DNA from: Gemmatimonadota bacterium
GTDB taxonomy: Bacteria; Gemmatimonadota; Gemmatimonadetes; Gemmatimonadales; GWC2-71-9
NCBI GenBank assembly: GCA_016720805.1
Contig: JADKJZ010000010.1
Coordinates: forward strand, 1-46,930
DNA: 46,930 nt
Reading direction: 5' to 3'
Positions 36,054 to 44,947 of this stretch are shown in pieces. A program made the position numbers and the translations under genes. Within the stretch, counting starts at the first letter, position 1. Each line of letters starts with the position of its first letter. Under the pieces are notes generated by a model. It did no database searches, was not told the origin of the DNA, and saw only the letters and a list, made by a program, of their open reading frames with translations.

Positions 36054-36805
36054 CGATCCAGGTCCCGCCTCGCCTTCCCCAGCTGCAGCGCAATCCCGGG
36101 ATAGCCCGGCACCGTGATCGGCGCGGTGAGCACGCCGCGCTTGAGGCGCTCGTCCGCGCCATTGCTGATTCGGCGCACGAAGAGGTCGAGCTCCTCGCGA
36201 TTCTTCCGCCGATCGGATTCCTTGGTGCGATCGAGGTGGACGAGCTCATGCACGATATAGATGGCGCGCGTGGCGTCGATCGATTCGGCGAACGCCATCG
36301 TCGCGGCAACGCCCATCAGCAGGTCGTGGCGGAGGTCGTCGAGGTGGGGCAGTCCCGTGCGCCAAGGTGGGAGCATGGCCGCGGCGAGGCGCTGCACGCG
36401 CTCGACCATCGGCGACGGCTCATCGCGGCCGATCTGGCGGGCGACATCGACGAGGAGGCTGCCGAGGCGATCGCCGAAGCGTTCATCGGCAACGGCCTCG
36501 ACGACGATGGCAACAGGCCCTTCCTGCGCATGCGCGGTGATGGCGAGGTCGGCGTGCCAGGTGGTGTCGGCGACGGCAATGGCGGCGTGCGGTTGCACCG
36601 TGCCGAGCGTCAGGCCGGCGAGGCGATCGCTATCGAGGAGTGCGGCGAATTCCTCGGGCTCGGCCGGCCGCGGCCCGGGGGCCAGCCACGCCTCGGCGAG
36701 CGCCCTGCTGCTGGCGCGCTGCTTCCACAGCTTCGCGGGAACGGCGGCGGCCCAGTCGTCGAGAGTGGCGACGGTGCCGTGGGCGGAGCGGATGGTGATG
36801 GGCAT
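36050..36805 (-). CDS. Uncharacterised protein, possibly DUF6946-like
   Basis: A 251-residue cytoplasmic protein. ATG 36805 starts MPITIRSAHGTVATLDDW; the frame is open upstream only through a repeat element. The segment AAVPAKLWKQRASSRALAEAWL resembles the N-terminus of proteins annotated DUF6946, but I hold that lightly. It contains IVVEAVADERFGDRL and a His-rich IVHELVHLDRTKESDRRKN; HELVH fits HExxH, though related sequences are not known to me as peptidases. The stop TGA is the first unit of a GGTGAGG array, which runs into an inverted repeat. Confidence 0.75.
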   Translation of the reverse strand: MPITIRSAHGTVATLDDWAAAVPAKLWKQRASSRALAEAWLAPGPRPAEPEEFAALLDSDRLAGLTLGTVQPHAAIAVADTTWHADLAITAHAQEGPVAIVVEAVADERFGDRLGSLLVDVARQIGRDEPSPMVERVQRLAAAMLPPWRTGLPHLDDLRHDLLMGVAATMAFAESIDATRAIYIVHELVHLDRTKESDRRKNREELDLFVRRISNGADERLKRGVLTAPITVPGYPGIALQLGKARRDLDR

Positions 36806-36831
36806 GGGGGAAATGTAGTTCGCCTGAGAGC

Positions 36832-36929
36832 TGTCATCCCGAGCGTAGCGAGGGATCTGCGTAGTCACGAACGAACGAGCGCCTGCTCATCCACGATCAC
36901 GCGAATCCCTCGCTACGCTCGGGATGACA
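36832..36929. repeat. ~100-bp inverted repeat
   Basis: TGTCATCCCGAGCGTAGCGAG (left) and CTCGCTACGCTCGGGATGACA (right) form perfect outer arms; the inner arms are diverged. It lies 26 bp before the start of the 36050 gene and 3 bp from the stop codon of the VOC gene. Confidence 0.93.
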
Positions 36930-36932
36930 GCC

Positions 36933-37313
36933 TCACCCCACCCGCGTCGCAATCCACCACGTCGTCCCGCCCGGATCGCTGACGCCGCCGCGCCGATCGG
37001 GATCGCCCTTCTGCTCCGGTTCCTGCACGGACGTGCCACCGGCGCCGAGGGCGCGCTCGAAGGCGGCATCGACATCGGGGAGATAGATGTGCACGTGCGA
37101 CGGCTGCGGCGGCCATCCGGGCGCCGAATCCGCAACCATCACCACGGTGTCGTCGATGCGCACCTCGGCGTGACGGATGCGGCCGTCGGGGGCATCCATG
37201 GTCTGGATCAGCTCCGCATCGAAGGCGGCGCGGAGAAAGGCGATGGTCGCCTTGGCGTCGGAGACGATGAGGTACGGGGCGACGGAGGTGTAGCCGGAGG
37301 GCTTGTAGAGCAT
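36933..37313 (-). CDS. VOC (glyoxalase/bleomycin-resistance) superfamily protein
   Basis: A 126-residue protein with the two beta-alpha-beta-beta-beta modules of the vicinal oxygen chelate fold: YLIVSDAKATIAFLRAAFDAEL starts module one and HVHIYLPDVDAAFERALGAGG module two, ending SDPGGTTWWIATRVG. RHAEVRIDDTVVMVAD is the central strand pair. It resembles the PhnB-like branch (VSDAKATIAFLR, DPGGTTWW). The natural substrate is unknown. The stop TGA adjoins GGC and then an inverted repeat. Confidence 0.9.
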   Translation of the reverse strand: MLYKPSGYTSVAPYLIVSDAKATIAFLRAAFDAELIQTMDAPDGRIRHAEVRIDDTVVMVADSAPGWPPQPSHVHIYLPDVDAAFERALGAGGTSVQEPEQKGDPDRRGGVSDPGGTTWWIATRVG

Positions 37314-37349
37314 GGGGGGCTCCTGATGAAGGGATGGTGAACGATAATC

Positions 37350-37516
37350 GATGATCGATGATCGATGATCGATGATCGATGGGGGATGATGGATGATGGA
37401 TTGCCCGCCCCTGAAACACTGTCATCCCGAGCGTAGCGAGGGACCTACGTGGTCGCGAATGGGCACGCGCTTCCCCACCAACGACTACGCAGGTCCCTCG
37501 CTACGCTCGGGATGAC
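37350..37516. repeat. 7-bp array followed by ~97-bp inverted repeat
   Basis: Four GATGATC units (37350-37377) and two GGATGAT units (37384-37397) precede an inverted repeat at 37420-37516 with outer arms TGTCATCCCGAGCGTAGCGAG and CTCGCTACGCTCGGGATGAC. It fills the gap upstream of the VOC gene and downstream of the gene whose stop is at 37527. Confidence 0.93.
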
Positions 37517-37526
37517 GGGCGTACCC

Positions 37527-38060
37527 TCACTCCAGCTTCGCCAACACCTCCATCAACGGCACCCAGCTCACCTCAGGAACGGGCACCACCGGCTGCCACT
37601 CCTCCCTGGGCACCGTGATCAGCATCCCACCGTCGATGGTGATGTCGAAGGATGGGACCGTGGCGAAGAGTTGTTCACGCGCATCGTCGGGGAGGAGGCC
37701 GAGGACGCGCGGGAGGCCACCGACGAAACGCATCAACGGGAGGCCGCAGGAAAGGCACCAGCCGGTGATGCCACCGTTGGCGAGCATCCCCGACGCCTCG
37801 GTGCCGCGCGCGTTACCGCCGCAGACGGTGCAGTTGCCGGTGAACCACTGCGGCGCGTCGTGCCACATGTTGACGATCGATCCGACCGTGAACGGCCCCG
37901 CATTGAGGTGCTGGCCGCGACACCCCGTGCCCGGGACGACGAGGTCGGGATGGTCGCGCCGGAGCCGCTCGGCGTGACGATCGATCGTGGCGAAGATGAT
38001 GGCGAGGTCGTGATTCGGGAGCGCAAACGGCTCCCACGGGAGGGGTGTGACGATGGACAT
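37527..38060 (-). CDS. Uncharacterised Cys-rich protein
   Basis: A 177-residue protein starting MSIVTPLPWEPF at ATG 38060, which has AGGTG nearby upstream. Cys occur in GCRGQ, NCTVCGG and WCLSCG; the last two CxxC pairs are 23 residues apart and could hold a zinc ion, like a small zinc ribbon. His-rich segments (DRHAERLRRDHPDL) lie at the N-terminal side. No family recognised. The stop TGA lies in GTGAGGG directly before an inverted repeat. Confidence 0.65.
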   Translation of the reverse strand: MSIVTPLPWEPFALPNHDLAIIFATIDRHAERLRRDHPDLVVPGTGCRGQHLNAGPFTVGSIVNMWHDAPQWFTGNCTVCGGNARGTEASGMLANGGITGWCLSCGLPLMRFVGGLPRVLGLLPDDAREQLFATVPSFDITIDGGMLITVPREEWQPVVPVPEVSWVPLMEVLAKLE

Positions 38061-38305
38061 GAGGCACCTGTGCGATGAACGATGCCGTCCCATTCGCGCA
38101 TGGTTCCGACCCGGGGAGGGTCGGCCGGCAGGACCACCGATAAGGCACGGGTGGTGGCGGGTCAGGGAGCCGGAGCTCTCGCCGCACTCGACATGCTGGC
38201 CACCGGGACGGAGGTGGACCGAAGAGAATGGTAATCGGTGAACGGTGAACGGTGAACGGGATGATGGATGATGGATGATGGATGGTCGATGATCGATTCC
38301 CCCGC
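38061..38305. repeat. Intergenic region with mixed 7-bp array at 38237-38297
   Basis: From 38061 to 38236 nothing recognisable. Then three GGTGAAC units, three GGATGAT units and GATGATC variants follow, so three heptamer types sit together in one array. It ends 8 bp before the stop codon of the minus-strand propeller gene. Confidence 0.85.
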
Positions 38306-39510
38306 CTACGGCGTCACCGCGTCCCTGAGGCGGTAGGTGACCACGCTCTCCACGCCGAGGGAATCGCGCTCGTGGCCGAGGAGATAGTCGCTGCCGATCT
38401 CGTAGATCTCGAGGGCCGGCAATTCGGCGCGGCAGAGCGCACGTCCCTCACGGGAGAACGCGATCCACCGGCGCCGGGGCGAGTCGGTCGCTGCGCGGCC
38501 GCGCACCCAGATGCGACCATCCTTCCCCATCACGATATTGGTCACCGCCGGGTAGCGCTCGGCGACCGGCCGCTTGGGATCGAGCATCGGATCGACCAGG
38601 CGTGCCTTCATGTCGGGCGAGATGTCCGGGTACTGCGCAGCGAGTTGCGCGCGCGCGGCGGCCACCGCCGAATCGGTCACGGTGCGGTCCTCGGTGGTCC
38701 AGCGAATCACCAGCGATGGCACCACCTTCTGGCCGACCTTGTAGATCACCAGCTCGGGTTCATTCCACGTGCCGACCGCGAGTCGATCACCGGTGCCCTC
38801 GACCTGTGCCGCCCCCTCGAACCAGGGACCCATCCAGATCGCGCCCGGATCGGCCACGGTCTGCCCCTTCCTGCCGCTCGGCACCCCCATGACGGTGTCG
38901 CGCAACGCGCCGTTCGGTCCGTAGCGCAGGATCGTCACCGAATCCATCGCCCAGTTGGCGCGCTGACCGAGGCCGGACTTGCCGAAGATCTGCTGGCCAT
39001 CATCGAAGATCGCCGCCACGTCCGGGGAGTTGATCTCCGAGGGCGCCGTGACCACGGTCCGCGCGAACTTCATGTCGGGACCGAAGAGATGCCACTGCCA
39101 CGGCTGTAGTCACCGACCCAGAGCGTGTCGCCGACGGTCCGATACACCAGGAACGCGTCCGTGAATTCGCCGGGGCCCTTGCCCTCGCGTCCGGCACGAC
39201 CGACCAGCGCGCCGGTCGAGTCGTACCAGCGCACCTCCTGGGTTCCCTGATTCACCACGGCGATCCGGCCATCGGTCAGACGACTGCCTCCCATGACACG
39301 GTGCAGATAGCTGTCCTCGGAATCTTCCGCGCTCCCGATCCGCAGCGACGGCACGCTATCGACCGTGCAACTCGCGGTCACCGCCGTCATGGCGTTCTCG
39401 GCGATCGTCACGCCGACGCTGTCGCGGGTCGTGAAGGCGGGGGCGGGCTGGGAGGCGTCGGCACAGGCGACGACGAGGAGCAGCGGCAGGAGGGCGCGGA
39501 AGGGATGCAT
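38306..39510 (-). pseudogene. 6-bladed propeller lipoprotein, split by one-base indel
   Basis: First frame (39510-39070): lipoprotein leader LLPLLLVVACADA, then DSVGVTIAENAM, RIAVVNQGTQEVRWYDSTG and GREGKGPGEFTDAF, ending LWVGDYS plus junk. Second frame (39073-38306) starts MKFARTVVTAPSEIN but is open upstream, where it reads PWQWHLFGPDMKFART, joining smoothly to LWVGDYS. The indel is near 39098-39106. The intact protein of about 400 residues resembles 6-bladed beta-propeller lipoproteins with the GKGPGEF motif. The ATGA overlap makes it look like two genes, but continuity argues for one. Ligand and role are unknown. Confidence 0.72.
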
Positions 39511-39956
39511 GCAGGAGCCTGGGAAGGAGGGGAGGCCACCGACGCGGATGGATCAACGATACTGCGAGGTGCTGGGTGGGGGGAGGGGAGGAGAGTGAAC
39601 GGTGAACGGTGAACGGTGAACGGGATGATGGATGATGGATGATGGATGATGGATTCCCCGCCGGGGGCATGTCAGCCCGAATGCAGTGAGGGATCTGCGT
39701 GGTCGCGAATGAGCAAGCGTCTGCTCATGTACGATTACGCAGGTCCCTCGCTTCGCTCGGGATGACAGCGCCCCCTTCCCTCCGTCACACCCCCCGCGTA
39801 CAATTGGCTCAGGAGTCGCTTCCGTCTTGGCGGCTCTGGCATCTAGAACGGCGGCACCTGTCCGCCTGCCAACCGACCCCGCGCCTGCGGGTCACGGTGG
39901 CGCCCCGACCACGGGGGATGCGCGCACGAGACGGCTCGTCAGCGAAAGAGGACCTC
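39511..39956. repeat. Mixed 7-bp array, inverted repeat and leader region
   Basis: Four GGTGAAC and four GGATGAT units at 39594-39655; inverted repeat 39670-39767 with slightly degraded left arm (TGTCAGCCCGAATGCAGTGAG) and intact right arm. From 39768 to 39956 lies the leader of the next gene, with a TACAAT box at 39799-39804 and no clear partner box. Confidence 0.85.
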
Positions 39957-40646
39957 ATGCTCCCCGCCACAACCCTGCCTCCCCGTCAGTTGCTTGATCA
40001 CGTCGGCTTCCGCGACTGGATCGCCACGCACGCCGGCTTCTACCACGTCCCGTCCGATATCGGCCTGGTGTGCGTCGCGATCGATCGCGGCGGTCCGCTC
40101 CGCGTGACCAAGCCGCTGTCGGGCGATCCGCTGCCACTCAGCATCATCGACGTGCTCACCACGGGGCACTATGTGACCGGCCTCGACGTCGAGCGGACCC
40201 TTCCGGCGCTGCCGCTCGCCAAGCTCCGCCGGCGCCAGGGGGGGAGGCGACTCGCGCTCGAGACGCAGTTGCAGCGGAAGCGACTCCTCCCGCGCTGGCA
40301 TGACTGGCTGCGCGCGGCGGCAGACGCCAAGGAGGCGGTGTTCGGCCTCGACCTCTGGGCGTTGAAGCACTTGCGGTCGGCCAGTTTCGCCGAGCTCGCG
40401 CACATGGCGGGGCAGCTGCCGACGATCGGGTCGCGGATGATGTGGGCGCTGGTGCGCGCCGATGCAGGGCGCGCGGTGACGCTCTTCCTGCACTGGGCCG
40501 GATCGGGCGAGCACGCCCGCTTCCACGGACTGGGTGACACGGTGGCGCAGATCGTCGGAGCGAGTGTCGACTCCCCGTACCACGCGGAGTACCTGCGGTT
40601 GCTGACGCTGGTGGTAGATGTGACGAGCGAGTCAGCGGCGGGATGA
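39957..40646 (+). CDS. Uncharacterised protein, 229 aa
   Basis: ATG 39957 has AGAGGA 5 nt upstream. The protein contains FRDWIATHAGFYHVPSDIGLVCVAI, a basic middle (LRRRQGGRRLALETQLQRKR) and a helical second half with FLHWAGSGEHARFHGLGDTV. There is no signal peptide or membrane helix. I do not recognise the family. The stop codon TGA (40644-40646) is inside the first GGATGAT unit of a long array, so the natural end may have been replaced by the repeat. Confidence 0.7.
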   Translation: MLPATTLPPRQLLDHVGFRDWIATHAGFYHVPSDIGLVCVAIDRGGPLRVTKPLSGDPLPLSIIDVLTTGHYVTGLDVERTLPALPLAKLRRRQGGRRLALETQLQRKRLLPRWHDWLRAAADAKEAVFGLDLWALKHLRSASFAELAHMAGQLPTIGSRMMWALVRADAGRAVTLFLHWAGSGEHARFHGLGDTVAQIVGASVDSPYHAEYLRLLTLVVDVTSESAAG

Positions 40647-40846
40647 TGGATGATGGATGATGGATGATGGATGATGGATGATGGATGATGGATGATGGAT
40701 GATGGATGATGGATTCCCCGCCCAGAGCATTGTCATCCTGAGCGGAGCACCCCGAAGGGGTGCGCAGTCGAAGGATCTGCGTGATCGCGATTACGCAGGT
40801 CCTTCGACTTCGCGACGGCTGCGCCGTCGCTTCGCTCAGGATGACA
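40641..40846. repeat. Nine-unit GGATGAT array followed by inverted repeat
   Basis: Uninterrupted GGATGAT heptamers cover 40641-40708. The inverted repeat at 40724-40846 has outer arms TGTCATCCTGAGCGGAGC and GCTTCGCTCAGGATGACA and an insert with ACCCCGAAGGGGTGCGCAG, a variant of the family (CCTGAGC instead of CCCGAGC). Confidence 0.93.
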
Positions 40847-40885
40847 ACGCTTCGCGCGTCGCACAAGGGGGGTGAGAGTCCGTCG

Positions 40886-41227
40886 TCAGCGCCGTGCCAC
40901 GCGCGCCTTGGGGCGCTCGGTGAGCTGCGCCAACAATTGCTCTCCCATTCGACGCCGAGCATCGAGGATCTCCAGAGAAAGCATGACGCCCCGAGCGTCG
41001 ATGTCCGGATCGTAGCTGATGGGTTGGCGCAATGCCGCCAGCCGATCGATCCCTTCGAATACCTCGCCACGGAACACCACCAGGTCGAGTGCGGCATTCA
41101 CCGCCGCCGTCTCGGTGGAGACGCCGAGCAGGCGCCTCGCTACGTCGAGCTTCAGCTGGTCGATGCGGATGGTCTTGCGTCGTATCTCGGGTGCCTTTGG
41201 AGGAGGACTCGATTTCGAACGGGCCAC
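40886..41227 (-). CDS. VapB-like antitoxin-type protein, no toxin beside it
   Basis: A 113-residue protein from GTG 41227 (GGAG 6 nt upstream; longer in-frame starts would run through a repeat). Residues about 15-60 carry RRKTIRIDQLKLDVARRLLGVSTETAAVNAAL, which fits the VapB/MraZ-independent AbrB-less antitoxin pattern of LGV.T.T.AVN.AL seen in ribbon-helix-helix VapB proteins. The C-terminal 50 residues are Arg-rich and helical. There is no PIN-domain toxin next to it, so it may be an orphan or a regulator. Confidence 0.6.
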   Translation of the reverse strand: MARSKSSPPPKAPEIRRKTIRIDQLKLDVARRLLGVSTETAAVNAALDLVVFRGEVFEGIDRLAALRQPISYDPDIDARGVMLSLEILDARRRMGEQLLAQLTERPKARVARR

Positions 41228-41319
41228 GCGCAGCTCCGAAGCTGGGGACTTCGGAAGGTAGGGGAGGATCTGCTGCGCGAGGGGATCGAATAAATGCGTG
41301 ATAGCGTGGAATGAAGCTG

Positions 41320-41375
41320 CGGGAGCCTGCCCCGAACGCAGTGAGGGATCTGCGCAATCGCGAATGGTCATGCGC
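41320..41375. repeat. Half copy of the inverted repeat family
   Basis: GCAGTGAGGGATCTGCG followed by CAATCGCGAATGGTCATGCG matches the left inner part of the longer inverted repeats (compare 39670-39720); no right arm is present. Confidence 0.65.
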
Positions 41376-41393
41376 TGCGCGCAGGAAGACGCG

Positions 41394-41696
41394 CTAGCGC
41401 GCGTCCTCAATACCGAGCGGGAAAATCCTGGCGCCATGAAAGACGGTCAGCACCTCGGCTTGTCCATCCTTCAGCCGGTACACGACGCGATAGGATCCCT
41501 GGAGGAGTTCACGCAGGTCGCCGCGGTCGTACTCGGGGACGATGCGTCCCAGTTCCGGAAAACGCGAGACGGCATCCATGCAATTGACGAGACGCTCAAC
41601 GAGAAGGGTGGCGTAGTGGCTCGAGTCCCGAGCGACGTAATCGCGAATTGCCTCGACATCGGCAACCGCTTGCTCGGTCCAGCGAATGGCAGTCAC
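41394..41696 (-). CDS. ParE/RelE family toxin
   Basis: A 100-residue protein of the RelE/ParE fold: IRWTEQAVADVEAIRDYVARDS at the start, FPELGRIVPEYDRGDLREL in the middle and YRVVYRLKDGQAEVLTVFHGARIF at the end, all family-typical. ParE-type toxins act on gyrase, RelE on ribosomes; which applies cannot be told. The start overlaps the stop of the antitoxin gene by ATGA, giving a standard antitoxin-first operon. Confidence 0.92.
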   Translation of the reverse strand: MTAIRWTEQAVADVEAIRDYVARDSSHYATLLVERLVNCMDAVSRFPELGRIVPEYDRGDLRELLQGSYRVVYRLKDGQAEVLTVFHGARIFPLGIEDAR

Positions 41697-41875
41697 CCGA
41701 GAAGGCGCCGCTTCACGTCGTCGTGGTTCACCAACTTGCCGGCGTCCGCCTGCCGAAGCCCTTCTTCCACTTTGGCAATGAAATACAAGCGCTCCATGGC
41801 CTGTTCAACCGTCGCGTCCGCAGGGAGCTGCTTCACGGCATCCAGCACTCGGTCTTTCGTTGTTTCAGCGGGCAT
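41693..41875 (-). CDS. Antitoxin partner of ParE/RelE toxin
   Basis: A 60-residue acidic helical protein (DRVLDAVKQLPADATVEQAMERLYFIAKVEEGLRQ, then GKLVNHDDVKRRLLG). The pattern of LPADATVEQAMERLYF...GLRQAD.G matches small antitoxins paired with ParE/RelE toxins. ATG 41875 precedes the toxin by ATGA overlap. Confidence 0.88.
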   Translation of the reverse strand: MPAETTKDRVLDAVKQLPADATVEQAMERLYFIAKVEEGLRQADAGKLVNHDDVKRRLLG

Positions 41876-41997
41876 CTGCTCCTCCTGGTTCCTTGAAAGA
41901 TGGAGGGCTGATCCTGCCCCCGCTAGGGCGGACTGGACGCTTGCATGGACGGGGAAATGCAGGGAGAGCCCGCCCTGAGGAAGGCGGCTCGAAGCAC

Positions 41998-42222
41998 TGT
42001 CATCCTGAGCGAAGCACCCCGAAGGAGCCTGCCCTGAGCCTGTCGAAGGGGTGCGAAGTCGAAGAGCCTGCCCTGAGGTTTGTCATCCTGAGCGAAGTCG
42101 AAGGATCTCTTGCACTGTTGAGAGGTCCCTTCGCTGCGCTCAGGGCAGGCTCTTCGACTGCGCAGCCTTCCAGGCTGCTTCGCTCAGGATGACAACACTT
42201 TGGTGCTCCGCTCAGGATGACA
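41998..42222. repeat. Composite, nested inverted-repeat cluster
   Basis: At least two TGTCATCCTGAGCGAAG ends (41998 and about 42081) face CTTCGCTCAGGATGACA ends at 42194 and CCGCTCAGGATGACA at 42222, with AGCCTGCCCTGAG and CTCAGGGCAGGCT as inner arms. The interval 41876-42261 holds no gene. Confidence 0.85.
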
Positions 42223-42261
42223 ACCCTGGGGGGCGCTTCACTCAACACCACTCCACCCCCA

Positions 42262-42945
42262 TCACACCCCCGGCGGCAGCAGCCCCATCGGCGTCTCGGG
42301 CGTCTCGTCGCGCCGGGTGAACGGACCGAAGACGTTGCGGACCGCCTTCCACCCGGCGAGGAGTTCGCTGTCGTTGGCGAAGCGCTTGGCGTTCAGGACG
42401 TTGAGGATCCCGACGACTTCGCTGCATTCACCGGCGAGGTCGGCGAAGTCGGCGCGCGCGAGGATGTGGTCGCGCCGGCCCGCGTCGAGCGTGAGCGACG
42501 CGTTCTCGAACTCGCCGATCGACGCCGCGAGATCGGGGAGATAGGTCGGTCCGAGGCCGGCGGGGACGAGCAGCTCCTGGAGCCGGGTGGCCTCGGCGAG
42601 CATCGCCTTGGCGTGGCCGACGATGCCGCGGTTCGGGCCCTGGTAGTCGGGCGGGACGAACAGCCCGGCCAGCGACGGCGTCTTCTTGGCGGCGCGTTCG
42701 GCGACGCGCACCAGGATGCGCAGGTTGAGGGCGAGGGCGGCGCGGGCCTTCCGCCGGCGGGCGGTGGCGGCGCGTTCGGCGATGGTGCCGAGACTTTCCT
42801 TCGTGAAGACGGTGTCGACGCGGGCGACGAGCGCCTCGAGGTCGGCGACGACGGCGATGTGACCGGGGTCGGTGGAGAGGTGCTCGTGTTCGAAGGCGAG
42901 GACCTTTCCGGCGGTCGACAGGCGACGACGAATGCTGGCTTGCAT
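42262..42945 (-). CDS. Uncharacterised helical protein, 227 aa
   Basis: ATG 42945 has a perfect AGGAGG 5 nt upstream, so expression is likely. The protein starts MQASIRRRLSTAGKVLAFEH, is almost entirely alpha-helical by composition, Ala/Arg/Leu-rich, and has no Cys except one near the C-terminus (LAGECSEVV). KKTPSLAGLFVPPDYQGPNRGIVGHAKAML marks the middle. I do not recognise the family. Confidence 0.72.
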   Translation of the reverse strand: MQASIRRRLSTAGKVLAFEHEHLSTDPGHIAVVADLEALVARVDTVFTKESLGTIAERAATARRRKARAALALNLRILVRVAERAAKKTPSLAGLFVPPDYQGPNRGIVGHAKAMLAEATRLQELLVPAGLGPTYLPDLAASIGEFENASLTLDAGRRDHILARADFADLAGECSEVVGILNVLNAKRFANDSELLAGWKAVRNVFGPFTRRDETPETPMGLLPPGV

Positions 42946-43735
42946 GGTACACCTCCTATGGCAGCGGTACCCCGTTGGGGAGAGTACTGCGCGTGTTGTG
43001 ATGAGAGAGTGTCGCCGAGCACCCCAACCGTCGACGACGGGAAGGGGGAGAGGCGAGCGGTGTGCCATGCGTGCAACATGCGCGGTGATGGGCGACGGAT
43101 GAGGGGGTGGTGCGTGTCGCTGGAGGCCGCGTGTGGCAAGGGGTTGCGGGTGATTTGAGGGGCGGTTGATGGTGGGGTGTTTCGGGGCTTGTGGTGCGTC
43201 TGCGTGGCGGGGGTGGGTTGGGGGTGGTGTCCTTTTCTGAGGACAGCGGTGTCGAGCAATCTGGACGGTGCAACGGAAATGATGGTGGTGGTGCGGCGTG
43301 AGTTGGTGGTGAGTGGTCGGATGTTGGAGGTGATGCGTCGGACAGTGGTCGCGCGCGGCAGCGAGATGAAGGCTGGCGACCGTGTGTTGGTCGTGATGGG
43401 GAGATTGTTGGCGTGGTCGGGCGGGAGATGGTCGTGGTCGGGTGATTGTTGGTCGTGGTGCGCCGATTGTTGCCGGTGGTGCCCCCCGAGTTGGCAGTCA
43501 TCGACCGAGAGTGCGAGGTGGCGAGGCGGATGATGGTCGTGAATGGGAGATTCTGGCGGTGGTGAGCGGGGAGATGGTCGTGATGCGCAGGCTGATGAGT
43601 GTGGTGCGGCGGAAGTTGGCAGTCGTGAGGTGAGAGTGCGAGGTGGGGAAAGGGAAGTTGGACAGTGGGCGGGAGATGTTGGGGGTTGTGGCCGGGATTT
43701 CGAGGGGCTGTACTCGTGCGGAGCCCGCAAAGGAC
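42946..43735. other. G/T-skewed low-complexity region, no supported gene
   Basis: About 800 bp with plus strand rich in G and T and poor in A. It is made of degenerate phrases such as GGGGAGATGGTCGTG, GAGTTGGCAGTC and GAGTGCGAGGTGG, some of which recur 100-150 bp apart (for example 43490-43525 and 43612-43645). Open frames on the minus strand encode only His/Pro/Thr-rich sequence and have no convincing start. Confidence 0.6.
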
Positions 43736-43790
43736 TGTCATGTTGCTGGGGGGAGCACCCGCGGGGTGCGTAGTCGAAGGACCTTTAACG
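43736..43790. repeat. Partial inverted-repeat family copy
   Basis: TGTCATGTTGCTGG followed by GAGCACCCGCGGGGTGCG and GTAGTCGAAGGACCT matches the left half and insert of the 40724 copy, without the right arm. Confidence 0.6.
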
Positions 43791-44309
43791 AGGGGCAACC
43801 CTTCGGGCCGCGTGTGATGGGGGCAGCCCGGGCCCGGTCGCCCAAGCAGCGAGCGGCCACTCTGCCTCGGGATCAGCGTTCAGAATGTCGATGATCGCCT
43901 GCGTATTCTTCAACCGGAAGTACTGGAGAAGCGCCAAATCCTCGGCTTCCGAGAAGAGCGAATAGCTCTGCACCGTTTGGTACCTCTTGGCATCGAGGCC
44001 GGGCACTTGTGATAAGTCGAACTGTCGAGTCAGCGGCGTCACTGCATACAGTTCGACGAGATACCTCCACCTGGCTCCGGCGTTCACTCCAGGGTAGAAG
44101 CGCTCAAGTTCGGCAGGTGTCGCCTTCCGGATCGTGCGGATTCTGGCGAGGTGCTGTACCTGGCGCTCGCACCAACTCATGCCACTCCGGTTCTTGCTCA
44201 GCAGAACGGTCTGGTGCTCCCGGAATCCGCGCGGGAGGCCTCGGAACGCATGAGCGCGTTGGGTGATCACCCGATCGTAGGTCTCGCCAGAGGCTTTGAA
44301 CAACATCAT
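43785..44309 (-). CDS. Small protein with possible PUA/EVE-like domain
   Basis: A 174-residue protein from ATG 44309 (AAGGAG 8 nt upstream; a second ATG follows immediately). MMLFKASGETYDRVI, HQTVLLSKNRSGMSWCERQVQHLARI and ARWRYLVELYAVTPLTRQFDLSQVPG have the strand pattern of PUA/EVE domains, which bind modified bases. The last part is helical (EDLALLQYFRLKNTQAIIDIL). It follows the SeqA-N-like gene by 29 bp on the same strand, so both probably form an operon. The domain call is by pattern only. Confidence 0.6.
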   Translation of the reverse strand: MMLFKASGETYDRVITQRAHAFRGLPRGFREHQTVLLSKNRSGMSWCERQVQHLARIRTIRKATPAELERFYPGVNAGARWRYLVELYAVTPLTRQFDLSQVPGLDAKRYQTVQSYSLFSEAEDLALLQYFRLKNTQAIIDILNADPEAEWPLAAWATGPGLPPSHAARRVAPR

Positions 44310-44338
44310 GCGATACGCTCCTTGATCTTGGGGTGTAG

Positions 44339-44945
44339 TTAGTAGGCCTTCCGGTACGGCGTCAGATCCCAATCGAATTCGCGCCACTTGCTGGTCTCTG
44401 GGTCGATGTTCACTTCGACCTCAGGCCGAGTCCATCCGGCTCGACGCGCCTGGTCGAGGACATCATCGATTGGCAACAGGAAGGCGAAGCCTTCTGCCGG
44501 ATTGGTCAGGCACACGAACGCAGTCTTGCTGCTATCGCGGAGGATGCCGAGCGGTCGCTCATTCAGCCGGAACCAAAGGTTGTGGCTTCCGGATGCGTTG
44601 AAGTTCTGGAAGTAGACGAGCTGCTCGTCCGACTCGAACAGCATTTGGTAGGGGAGCGCACCCTGAAGCGCCCACCGAATTCGGCAGCCAAGATCCGCGA
44701 GATGAATTCATGTCGATCGCCTTCTCCTCGTCACCACCGAGTCGCTGACTGGCGCGACCCCGAGTCGGGCGAGTCAGCTCCGGCTGCCGGCTCGGCGACG
44801 TGGGCCGAGGGCTGTGTTCATCCCCGGCTACCCCGCCGTCGATAGCCAGGAGGCGTCGCAACACGGTGTTCGGCGTATCGACGAAGGGCTTTGCGTGACG
44901 GGCCAGTAGTTCCATGACCTGGGCGTCAACTTCGATGGTGACCAT
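44339..44945 (-). pseudogene. SeqA-N-like DNA-associated protein, two frameshifts
   Basis: The start MVTIEVDAQVMELLARHAKPF resembles the oligomerisation domain of SeqA, with NTVLRRLLAIDG as the next part. The rest is broken over three frames: first frame to about EEKAID, second HEFISRILAAEFGGRFRVRSP, third YQMLFESDEQLVYFQNFNASG, then LWFRLNERPLGILRDS and VEVNIDPETSKWREFDWDL to the stop at 44339. The shifts are near 44705-44725 and 44648-44655. The reconstructed protein of about 200 residues looks like a DNA-associated or restriction-linked protein rather than true SeqA. Function unknown. Confidence 0.68.
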
Positions 44946-44947
44946 GT

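Noticed and set aside
42956..43798. Minus-strand frame of 280 codons
   Set aside because: Composed of His/Pro/Thr/Ser low complexity with frames open on several phases; no start signal or family.
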